Assembly: GCA_902476765.1 (NCBI GenBank)
Contig: CABSEJ010000081.1
Location: forward strand, 1 to 14,427
Reading direction: 5' to 3'
Length of the DNA stretch: 14,427 nt
Origin: an uncultured Blautia sp.
GTDB lineage: Bacteria > Bacillota > Clostridia > Lachnospirales > Lachnospiraceae
Below the pieces are notes generated by a model. It searched no databases, was not told the origin of the DNA, and worked only from the letters and a program-made list of their open reading frames with translations. Both the position numbers and the translations under genes were made by a program. This document shows positions 5,487 to 11,888 of the stretch, piece after piece (within the stretch, counting starts at the first letter, position 1; each line of letters begins with the position of its first letter).

Positions 5487-7094
5487 TTACATATATTTTT
5501 TCAGAGTAGCTCTTACAGCTCCCGGACCTGCGATTTCTTCCAGGAACATTTCTTCTACTTTTTCTCCGATTCCGGCCTGGTAGAGGTCGATGCCGAAAAT
5601 GTTTGCGTTTGAGAGGATTCCCTTTAACTGTCCGGTGTAGGTCTCAGGCTTGCCAACTTCAATGCCTTCCAGAGCTTTTGTCAGTTCCGGAATCATGGGG
5701 TCTGCAGACAGTTCAAAGGTTTCGCCTTCATCGTTTACGCCCAGCAAATATCTGCACCATCCGGCAATGGCCAGAGGAATAGCAGTCAATTTTTTAGCGT
5801 CTCCGTATTTCTCTACATAAGACTTAATGGTTTCGCCGTAGCGGATACCTACCTTCTGAGAGGTATCTGTGGCAATACGCTGTGGTGTGTCAGGCATAAA
5901 TGGATTTGGGATTCTTACATTGATTACCTCATCTACAAATGCGGCAGGAGAAAGAATACCCGGGTCTGTTACTACCGGCATACCTTCAACAGGACCGATT
6001 TCATGAACCAGCTTGTTTAACTGCTCGTCCTTCATTTCGTCTGCAATCAGAGTGTAGCCAAGAACACATCCGTATACAGCCAGAGCTGTGTGAAGAGGAT
6101 TCAGACAGGTTGTAACCTTCATTCTCTCTACCTTGTTTACTGTGTCTCTGTCTGTCATATAAACGCCGGCCTTCTCCAGTGCAGGACGTCCATTGGGGAA
6201 CTTGTCCTCGATTACCAGATACTGAGGTCCTTCTGCATTTACGAAAGGAGCAATATAGGTTCTCTTGGATGTAATAACCGGTGCAATTTCTTCAACGCCG
6301 GCATTTTCCAAATCAGCGCATACAGAATCTGCTGGTCTTGGTGTGATTTTGTCAATCATGGACCACGGGAAGGAAACCTGTTTTTCGTCAGACAGATAAT
6401 CTACGAAATCCTGTCCTACGAAGCCCTTTGCCTGCCATTCTTTTGCCATAGTGATAATGGAATTCTGCAGCTTTTCTCCGTTGTGAGAACAGTTGTCCAT
6501 GGAAACTACAGCCAGAGGATATTTGCCGGCTTTGAAACGCTCAAAGAGCAGAGCACATACAACAGCCATAGCTGCTCCCGGTTTTTCCGGACCATTGTCA
6601 ATATCAGCCTGGATAAAGGGGAAGTAAGTTCCGTCAGCGCCTTTTAAAGCATAGCCTTTTTCTGTGATGGTAAAGGAAATCATCTGAAGATCCGGATTTA
6701 CAAAAATCTCTTTCAGACGGTCCCAGTATTCCGGCACATTAGACTGAGCCTTGATTGCTTCGGTGAGAGAACCTAAAACTTTTTTGTCTGTAGAACCGTC
6801 AGCCTTTAAGGTGACAGCCAGAACCAGATTGTCGTAAGGTGTGTAGATTTTGTCTACCACGTCAAAGTCAAAGGTTTCCACACAGGTGATACCCTTGTCA
6901 GCCTCTCCTTTGGAGAGCAGGGTGTCTGCCAGTCCGCCGATGAAGATACGGAAAATATTTCCTGCGCCGAAGTGTACCCATACAGGAGATTTCTTTGTGT
7001 TTTCAACTACTTTTTCAATATCATAGGAAGGAAGAGCAATACCGGCGTCTTCCCATTCTTTTACATTTTTAATACCTTCTAAAGTCAGTTTCAT
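5487..7094 (-). CDS. uxuB: D-fructuronate reductase (mannonate oxidoreductase), long-chain mannitol dehydrogenase family
   Basis: The 535-residue cytoplasmic enzyme interconverts D-fructuronate and D-mannonate with NAD(H), the step before mannonate dehydratase in glucuronate breakdown. The nucleotide-binding loop is HFGAGNIFR (41-49). The catalytic region shows SMIDKITPRPAD (245-256) and KVTTCLNPLHTALA (326-339), with Lys326, Asn332 and His335 as the likely family catalytic residues. The Lys-Asn spacing is one residue longer than I recall for E. coli UxuB. The length fits the clostridial form, which is longer than the E. coli enzyme. The start has AAAGGGAAG upstream. It follows uxuA by 24 bases in one operon, which favours fructuronate over tagaturonate or mannitol as substrate. 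Confidence 0.9.
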   Translation of the reverse strand: MKLTLEGIKNVKEWEDAGIALPSYDIEKVVENTKKSPVWVHFGAGNIFRIFIGGLADTLLSKGEADKGITCVETFDFDVVDKIYTPYDNLVLAVTLKADGSTDKKVLGSLTEAIKAQSNVPEYWDRLKEIFVNPDLQMISFTITEKGYALKGADGTYFPFIQADIDNGPEKPGAAMAVVCALLFERFKAGKYPLAVVSMDNCSHNGEKLQNSIITMAKEWQAKGFVGQDFVDYLSDEKQVSFPWSMIDKITPRPADSVCADLENAGVEEIAPVITSKRTYIAPFVNAEGPQYLVIEDKFPNGRPALEKAGVYMTDRDTVNKVERMKVTTCLNPLHTALAVYGCVLGYTLIADEMKDEQLNKLVHEIGPVEGMPVVTDPGILSPAAFVDEVINVRIPNPFMPDTPQRIATDTSQKVGIRYGETIKSYVEKYGDAKKLTAIPLAIAGWCRYLLGVNDEGETFELSADPMIPELTKALEGIEVGKPETYTGQLKGILSNANIFGIDLYQAGIGEKVEEMFLEEIAGPGAVRATLKKYM

Positions 7095-7118
7095 AGCTTA
7101 TCAACTTCCCTTTCTTGA

Positions 7119-8195
7119 TTATGCGTTTTTGGACTCTTTTTCAGCAGCTTCCCACAGACCTCTTAAATAAGCGGCTCCTAAAGCACGGTCATATAAGCCG
7201 TATCCCGGCATAGCTTTTTCACCCCACATCATACGGCCATGGTCCGGACGGATAGGTCCGTCAAAGCCTGTGTCGTGAAGAGTTTTCATTACTGCATACA
7301 TATCGAAGGTTCCGTCAGAGCTTAAATGAGCACTTTCCTCGAAGTCACGCATACCGTCGTTGAACCGCAGGTTTCTGACGTGAGCGAAGTGAATTCTTCC
7401 CTTTAACATCTTAATAGTGTCAATTAAATCGTTGTTTAAGTTTGTTCCATAGGATCCCATGCAGAAGGTAACGCCGTTGTGTTTGTTTGGAACAGCATCC
7501 ATCATGCGTTTCAGCTTAGCCTCTGTGGAGATGATACGGGGAAGTCCGAATACGCTCCAGGATGGGTCATCGGGATGGATAGCCATGTTGATGTCGTATT
7601 TGTCACATACAGGCATGATAGCTTTCAGGAAGTATACCAGGTTTTCAAATAATTTCTCTTCGCCAATGTCTTTGTACAGAGCGAATAATTCTTTTACCTT
7701 TTCCATACGCTCTGGCTCCCAGCCTGGCATTACGGTTCCGTTCATGTCGTTTTTGATGCTGTCGAACATTTTTTCCGGATCCATCTGGTCGATAGTGTCC
7801 TGATTGTAGGCCAGAACAGTAGTTCCGTCTTCTCTTTTACGCTCCAGCTCTGTTCTGGTCCAGTCGAAAACAGGCATGAAATTGTAGCATACCATGTGGA
7901 TGTCAGCTTTTCCCAGATTTTCCAGTGTCTCAATATAAGCGGCAATGTCTTTGTCACGCTCAGGTGCGCCTGTCTTGATGGCATCGCTTACGTTTACACT
8001 TTCGATTCCAGCCAGGTGAAGTCCTGCGTCCTCAACCTCTTTCTTCATGGCCAGGATTTCATCCAGAGTCCAAACCTCTCCGGGAAGCTTGTCATACAGT
8101 GTGGTGATGATTCCTGTTACATAGCAGCTCTGGCGAATCTGCTCCAGAGTTACGGTGTCGTGGTCTTTGCCGTACCAACGCATTGTCATTTCCAT
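7119..8195 (-). CDS. uxuA: Mannonate dehydratase
   Basis: The 358-residue cytoplasmic metalloenzyme dehydrates D-mannonate to 2-keto-3-deoxy-D-gluconate in hexuronate catabolism. It has the xylose-isomerase-like TIM-barrel sequence of UxuA: MRWYGKDHDTVTLEQIRQ at the N-terminus, AIHPDDPSWSVFGLPRI (205-221), FCMGSYG (244-250), HVRNLRF (272-278) and RPDHGRMMWGE (316-326). By spacing, His207, Cys245, His272 and Asp318 are the likely Mn ligands, as in characterised mannonate dehydratases. Start choice: ATG at 8195, nine bases after AGAGG, giving the family's usual N-terminus. The frame stays open to 8324, but that extension is AT-rich and hydrophobic and crosses the promoter. It is first in the uxuA-uxuB operon, divergent from an AraC-type regulator. 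Confidence 0.95.
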   Translation of the reverse strand: MEMTMRWYGKDHDTVTLEQIRQSCYVTGIITTLYDKLPGEVWTLDEILAMKKEVEDAGLHLAGIESVNVSDAIKTGAPERDKDIAAYIETLENLGKADIHMVCYNFMPVFDWTRTELERKREDGTTVLAYNQDTIDQMDPEKMFDSIKNDMNGTVMPGWEPERMEKVKELFALYKDIGEEKLFENLVYFLKAIMPVCDKYDINMAIHPDDPSWSVFGLPRIISTEAKLKRMMDAVPNKHNGVTFCMGSYGTNLNNDLIDTIKMLKGRIHFAHVRNLRFNDGMRDFEESAHLSSDGTFDMYAVMKTLHDTGFDGPIRPDHGRMMWGEKAMPGYGLYDRALGAAYLRGLWEAAEKESKNA

Positions 8196-8229
8196 AATAA
8201 AATACCTCTCTTTCGCTTTGTATGTTCTT

Positions 8230-8259
8230 ATTATATAATGAAAAGCCAAAAAAATCCAA
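8230..8259 (-). promoter_or_regulatory. Probable uxuAB promoter
   Basis: On the minus strand, TTGGAT (8254-8259) and a perfect TATAAT (8230-8235) are 18 bases apart. The weak -35 and long spacer suggest dependence on an activator. The expected start near 8223 leaves about 28 bases of leader with the AGAGG ribosome site. Confidence 0.6.
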
Positions 8260-8265
8260 TTGATA

Positions 8266-8296
8266 AGGTTGTTGTATATATTGTAAAAGTTGCGGT
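8266..8296. promoter_or_regulatory. Candidate AraC-type direct-repeat site between uxuA and araC promoters
   Basis: AGGTTGTTGT (8266-8275) and AAGTTGCGGT (8287-8296) match at seven of ten positions and are offset by 21 bases, two helical turns. This is the usual geometry for the two half-sites of an AraC-family protein. The first copy lies seven bases upstream of the uxuA -35 and the second overlaps the regulator gene's promoter, so one site could activate uxuAB and limit the regulator. Sequence support is modest. Confidence 0.35.
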
Positions 8297-8309
8297 TTCG
8301 TATTAAAAT
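8281..8309 (+). promoter_or_regulatory. Probable promoter of the AraC-family gene
   Basis: TTGTAA (8281-8286) and TAAAAT (8304-8309) are 17 bases apart, with a start expected near 8316. AAGGAG (8332-8337) follows, about 13 bases before the ATG, a rather long spacing. The region is very AT-rich, so other -10-like boxes exist. Confidence 0.5.
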
Positions 8310-8350
8310 AAAAATAATGAACAAAGAACAGAAGGAGAAAGGGCCGGAAA

Positions 8351-9232
8351 ATGAAAAAAAACCTGAAAACCCAATTTTTAAAACGTCAGTATATGCTGTC
8401 CAGGGACTATGAAATCTACTATTACAGCGACTGCCACATGGAGCCTGTAGACCTTCATGAGCATGATTATTATGAGTTCTATTTTTTCCTGGAAGGAAAT
8501 GTGTCTATTCAGATAGAAAAGAAACTTTACGGCCTCTGTGCAGGTGACGTGGTTGTTATTCCTCCGGGGGTGCAGCACAGAGCTGTGATACATAATCCGA
8601 ACCTTCCCTACAGCCGTTTTGTCTTCTGGATAAGCATGGATTATTATGAGCGCCTGAATATGATGTCCGAAGACTTTTTCTATACCATCCGTTGTGTCAG
8701 GGAAAAAGAAAGATATATTTTTCACAATGAGCCGGTGGAATTCAGCAGCATACAGTCCAGGATTTTTCACCTTATTGAAGAAATCCATTCCGACAGATTC
8801 GGAAAAGATTCCAGGATATTTCTGGGAATTTGTGATTTATTCCTCCATTTAAGCCGGATGATTTATGAGAAAGACTATCCCAAAGCTCCTAAAGAAGACC
8901 GGGATTTGTATCAGAGTATTATCCAGTATATTGACGACCAGCTGGACCAGGATTTGTCGCTGGAGCATTTGGCGGGAAAATTCTTTGCCAGTAAATATCA
9001 TATTGCCCATATTTTTAAAGAAAATACAGGAATTTCTATCCATCAGTATATTATGAAAAAAAGATTAGCAGCCTGCAGGGATGCTATTCTCAGCAACATC
9101 AGCATTACCAAGGCCTACCTGATGTTTGGATTTAAGGATTATTCCAGCTTTTACCGGGCTTTTAAGAAAGAGTATGGCATTTCACCTAAAGAATACCGGG
9201 ATATGAAGGTTCATATAACCCGGGAGCAGTGA
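8351..9232 (+). CDS. AraC-family regulator with N-terminal cupin domain, likely controls uxuAB
   Basis: A 293-residue transcription factor. Residues about 20-95 form a cupin sensor: HEHDYYEFYFFLEG (36-49) with His36, His38 and Glu42, then GDVVVIPPGVQHRA (65-78) with His76. In this family that pocket binds a sugar or sugar acid. The last 100 residues carry the two helix-turn-helix units: LSLEHLAGKFFASKYHIAHIFKENTG, then ITKAYLMFGFKDYSSFYRAFKKEYGISPKEYRD, the standard AraC signature. It is transcribed away from uxuA with 155 bases between start codons, so it probably activates uxuAB in response to a hexuronate intermediate (inference from position). No membrane segment or second domain is seen. 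Confidence 0.92.
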   Translation: MKKNLKTQFLKRQYMLSRDYEIYYYSDCHMEPVDLHEHDYYEFYFFLEGNVSIQIEKKLYGLCAGDVVVIPPGVQHRAVIHNPNLPYSRFVFWISMDYYERLNMMSEDFFYTIRCVREKERYIFHNEPVEFSSIQSRIFHLIEEIHSDRFGKDSRIFLGICDLFLHLSRMIYEKDYPKAPKEDRDLYQSIIQYIDDQLDQDLSLEHLAGKFFASKYHIAHIFKENTGISIHQYIMKKRLAACRDAILSNISITKAYLMFGFKDYSSFYRAFKKEYGISPKEYRDMKVHITREQ

Positions 9233-9242
9233 AGATAGGTGC

Positions 9243-9289
9243 AAAAAGGGGGTGCCGCATTAAGAAAAATACGTTTAATGCGACACCCC
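9243..9289 (-). terminator. Shared terminator between the AraC and ABC-F genes
   Basis: GGGGTG-C-CGCATTAA (9249-9263) pairs with TTAATGCG-A-CACCCC (9275-9289), a 14-pair stem with one mismatch. On the minus strand five T residues follow (9243-9247 complemented). It lies 11 bases after the AraC-gene stop, so it probably serves both converging genes, though the plus-strand tail is weak. The 107 bases from here to the ABC-F stop hold small hairpins (for example 9347-9364) and no gene. Confidence 0.8.
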
Positions 9290-9396
9290 TGCTTTAGTGC
9301 GCCTGGCAGCAGCCGTGAGAAAGGGGACAATCCTGTCTGACTGCTGGGATAAGGAGCCCTTACCTGCAGCTTGCGGCAAGGCAGAAGAACAGATTT

Positions 9397-11028
9397 TTAG
9401 TTGTCTTCCTGGGTCATGGTGTATACCTGGCGTTTTCTGGCCATTTCGTCGCTGGCCAGATATTCATCGTAGGTAGTAATCTTATCAATAAGCACTCCGT
9501 TAGGAAGGATTTCCATAATGCGGTTTGCTGTAGTTTCCACAATCTGGTGGTCATGGGATGCAAAGAGCAGTACACCGGGGAACTTTATCATACCGTTATT
9601 TAAGGCTGTGATAGATTCCATATCCAGGTGGTTGGTAGGCTCGTCAAAAATCAGCACATTGGCTCCTGAAATCATCATTTTTGACAACAGACATCTTACT
9701 TTTTCTCCTCCGGAAAGCACCCGGACTTTTTTCACACCATCCTCTCCGGGGAAAAGCATACGGCCCAGGAATCCACGGACATAGGTGGCGTCCTTGATTT
9801 CAGAGTAACCGGTGAGCCAGTCTGCGATGGTCAAATCACTGTCAAATTCCTTGGTGCTGTCTTTGGGGAAGTAGGACTGGGAGGTGGTAACACCCCATTT
9901 ATAATTTCCTTCGTCCGGCTCCATTTCGCCCATGAGAATCTGGAAAAGAACAGTCTTAGCTCTTTCGTTTCCGCCAACAAAGGCTACCTTATCCTCACGG
10001 CCCAGGGTAAAGCTTATGTTATCCAGAATTTTTACGCCGTCAATGGTTTTGGAGAGACCTTCCACCATGAGAACTTCATTTCCGATTTCCCGGTTTGGGC
10101 GGAAATCAATATAGGGATATTTCCGGCTGGAGGGACGAATTTCGTCCAGCTGGATTTTTTCCAATGCACGTTTTCTGGAAGTGGCCTGTTTGGATTTAGA
10201 AGCATTAGCGGAGAAGCGGGAGATAAACTCCTGCAGCTCTTTGATTTTTTCTTCCTTTTTCCTGTTGGCTTCCTTCATCTGTTTGATAAGAAGCTGGCTG
10301 GATTCATACCAGAAATCATAGTTTCCGGCATAGAGCTGGATCTTGCCGTAATCAATGTCAGCAATCTGGGTACATACCTTATTTAAGAAATAACGGTCAT
10401 GGGATACTACGATTACTGTGTTGTCAAAGTTAATCAAAAACTCTTCCAGCCACTCGATGGCGTCTAAATCCAAGTGGTTGGTAGGCTCGTCCAAAAGCAG
10501 GATGTCAGGGTTGCCAAAAAGTGCCTGGGCAAGCAGCACCTTCACTTTTTCACTGCCCTTTAATTCGGACATAGGCATATAATGAAGTTCTGTATCAATG
10601 CCAAGACCGTTTAACAAGGTGGCTGCGTCAGATTCTGCCTCCCAGCCGTTCATTTCTGCAAACTCCCCTTCCAGCTCGCTGGCCCGGATACCGTCCTCGT
10701 CTGTAAAGTCCTCTTTGGCATAGATGGCTTCCTTTTCCTTCATAATATCATAGAGACGCTGGTTTCCCATAATGACGGTGTCCAAAACAGGATAAGCGTC
10801 ATATTTGAAATGGTCCTGCTGTAAGAAGGAAAGACGCTGGCCCGGAGTAATGCTTACATCTCCCTTGGTGGTTTCCAGCTGACCGGAAAGAATCTTTAAG
10901 AAGGTAGACTTTCCAGCGCCGTTAGCGCCAATGAGACCGTAGCAGTTGCCTTCTGTGAATTTAATATTGACATCCTCAAACAGTGCTTTCTTACCGATTC
11001 GTAATGTAACATTATTTGCTGCTATCAT
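9397..11028 (-). CDS. ABC-F family ATPase (YbiT-like)
   Basis: A 543-residue cytoplasmic protein with two ABC ATPase domains and no membrane segment, as in ribosome-acting ABC-F proteins. First domain: Walker A GANGAGKST (34-42), signature-like LKGSE (156-160), Walker B ILLLDEPTNHLD (176-187), His210. Linker: about 240-310, charged and helical (QMKEANRKKEEKIKELQEF...SRKRALEK), the element that reaches into the ribosomal E site in this family. Second domain: GGNERAKT (352-359) where a Walker A belongs, signature LSGGE (438-442), Walker B LIFDEPTNHLD (459-469), His492. The second Walker A keeps Lys but has lost the usual glycines. From memory, similar AKT motifs occur in firmicute YbiT-like members, so this may be a family trait. 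Resistance ABC-F proteins cannot be excluded, but the chromosomal setting and sequence favour a housekeeping member. Confidence 0.9.
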   Translation of the reverse strand: MIAANNVTLRIGKKALFEDVNIKFTEGNCYGLIGANGAGKSTFLKILSGQLETTKGDVSITPGQRLSFLQQDHFKYDAYPVLDTVIMGNQRLYDIMKEKEAIYAKEDFTDEDGIRASELEGEFAEMNGWEAESDAATLLNGLGIDTELHYMPMSELKGSEKVKVLLAQALFGNPDILLLDEPTNHLDLDAIEWLEEFLINFDNTVIVVSHDRYFLNKVCTQIADIDYGKIQLYAGNYDFWYESSQLLIKQMKEANRKKEEKIKELQEFISRFSANASKSKQATSRKRALEKIQLDEIRPSSRKYPYIDFRPNREIGNEVLMVEGLSKTIDGVKILDNISFTLGREDKVAFVGGNERAKTVLFQILMGEMEPDEGNYKWGVTTSQSYFPKDSTKEFDSDLTIADWLTGYSEIKDATYVRGFLGRMLFPGEDGVKKVRVLSGGEKVRCLLSKMMISGANVLIFDEPTNHLDMESITALNNGMIKFPGVLLFASHDHQIVETTANRIMEILPNGVLIDKITTYDEYLASDEMARKRQVYTMTQEDN

Positions 11029-11084
11029 GTTTTATTATTCCCTCACTTCATACATAAAGAATATTTTTCTGCGTAATCTCTTCT

Positions 11085-11112
11085 ATTTTACCGTAAAACC
11101 GGGATTTTGCAA
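11085..11112 (-). promoter_or_regulatory. Probable promoter of the ABC-F gene
   Basis: On the minus strand, TTGCAA (11107-11112) and TAAAAT (11085-11090) are 16 bases apart. The expected start near 11078 leaves about 50 bases of leader with a GAGGG ribosome site before the ATG at 11028. I see no terminator hairpin or leader peptide of the kind found before antibiotic-inducible ABC-F genes. Confidence 0.55.
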
Positions 11113-11132
11113 GTGTTTCTTCGCAAAAATAC

Positions 11133-11173
11133 TTGATAATTCCAGTACAGATAGGTATAATGATTTCAATCAT
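11133..11173 (+). promoter_or_regulatory. Promoter of the Rrf2-family gene with palindrome at the start site
   Basis: TTGATA (11133-11138) and a perfect TATAAT (11156-11161) are 17 bases apart. ATGATT (11160-11165) and AATCAT (11168-11173) form a palindrome with a two-base centre that overlaps the end of the -10 and the expected start near 11168. It is a candidate autoregulatory operator. Confidence 0.65.
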
Positions 11174-11194
11174 AAGATAGAAAGGGATTTATCC

Positions 11195-11605
11195 ATGTTA
11201 ATTACAAGAGAATGCGACTATGGCGTCAGGATTGTGAGGGCCCTGGCAGACGGGGATAAATTGTGTGTGAATCAGATTTGCGAAAAGGAAGATTTAACCC
11301 CGGCCTTTGTCTATAAGATATTGAAAAAACTGGAGAAGAAAGATATTGTCAAGAGTTTTCGGGGAAGCAACGGAGGCTATGCCCTGAAGAAGTCGGTAGA
11401 GGAGCTGACTCTTTTAGATATCTATCTGGCGGTGGAGCCGGATTTTTATATGATAGAGTGTATGAATCCCCAGAAGGCCTGCGTCCACAATACCTCGGAC
11501 TGCGGATGCAAGGTACATAAGGAGCTGTGCCGGATACAGAAGCTGCTGGCCAGGGAACTGTCAGCCAGGAGCATTGCCCAGATTATGGATTCCGGCCAGG
11601 AGTAA
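11195..11605 (+). CDS. Rrf2-family transcriptional regulator with Fe-S-type cysteines
   Basis: A 136-residue winged-helix regulator. Residues 1-65 give the Rrf2 DNA-binding domain (MLITRECDYGVRIVRALA...QICEKEDLTPAFVYKILKKLEKKDIVKSFRGSNGGYAL), including the GSNGGY wing. The dimerisation helix follows. Five cysteines then cluster: Cys89, 96, 103, 105 and 112 (C-x6-C-x6-C-x-C-x6-C). Rrf2 proteins such as IscR and NsrR bind Fe-S clusters in this loop, so cluster binding is likely, though the spacing is not that of IscR. Start choice: ATG at 11195, behind GAAAGGGA and a good promoter; the frame stays open upstream into the ABC-F gene, which is a shadow. It lies just upstream of PFOR, a probable target, but has its own terminator. 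Confidence 0.9.
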   Translation: MLITRECDYGVRIVRALADGDKLCVNQICEKEDLTPAFVYKILKKLEKKDIVKSFRGSNGGYALKKSVEELTLLDIYLAVEPDFYMIECMNPQKACVHNTSDCGCKVHKELCRIQKLLARELSARSIAQIMDSGQE

Positions 11606-11736
11606 TCCAAGGACCACGATGCAGGCATGGAGGTAGTGAGCCCTTGCGGCAGCAGCCAAATAGATTTGCAGGCATGTCTGCTTGGTCCGATGCCGGCAGG
11701 AATAAAAAGCAGAATATTTCATATAATTCTTTTGGG

Positions 11737-11780
11737 AATCGAATGTTTTTTTGTAAAAACATTCGATTTTCTTGGCTTTT
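11737..11780 (+). terminator. Intrinsic terminator after the Rrf2-family gene
   Basis: AATCGAATGTTTTT (11737-11750) pairs perfectly with AAAAACATTCGATT (11755-11768), a 14-base stem with a four-base loop, followed by TT-C-TTGG-CTTTT. It separates the regulator from PFOR transcription; the PFOR promoter begins within ten bases. The 131 bases between the regulator's stop and this hairpin show no gene. Confidence 0.75.
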
Positions 11781-11785
11781 ACAAA

Positions 11786-11857
11786 TAGACATGCTTGGTA
11801 AATCGTGCTATAATTTCCATAGACTTCGGGATAGAAGTGAAATATTGTTCAAAACAA
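11786..11857 (+). promoter_or_regulatory. PFOR promoter and leader
   Basis: TAGACA (11786-11791) and a perfect TATAAT (11809-11814) are 17 bases apart, giving a start near 11821 and a 68-base leader. The leader holds a small hairpin (ACTTC/GAAGT, 11823-11838) and a short palindrome, TTGTT-CAA-AACAA (11845-11857), faintly like half of a redox-regulator Rex box. A strong AAGGAGG (11872-11878) precedes the start codon by ten bases, fitting a highly expressed gene. Confidence 0.6.
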
Positions 11858-11888
11858 GTTTCAAATTTTTCAAGGAGGAAAAAATCAA

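Noticed and set aside
6090..6647. 185-codon plus-strand frame inside uxuB
   Set aside because: It is antisense to a well-conserved enzyme, rich in Cys, Ser and Ile as expected for a shadow, and has no convincing ribosome site or domain.
7896..8306. 136-codon plus-strand frame across the uxuA start
   Set aside because: It is antisense to uxuA and runs through the divergent promoter region; no family resemblance.
10946..11194. Extended N-terminus of the Rrf2 protein
   Set aside because: The extension runs antisense through the ABC-F gene start and across a near-consensus promoter; the Rrf2 domain begins at the ATG at 11195.
9305..11657. GGCAGCAGCC shared by the gap at 9305-9314 and the gap at 11648-11657
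   Set aside because: A single ten-base match with no wider alignment; not a repeat family on this evidence.
11620..11676. Direct repeat TGCAGGCATG (11620-11629 and 11667-11676) after the Rrf2 gene
   Set aside because: Only two copies, ten bases each, with no duplicated flanks or mobile gene; chance is sufficient.
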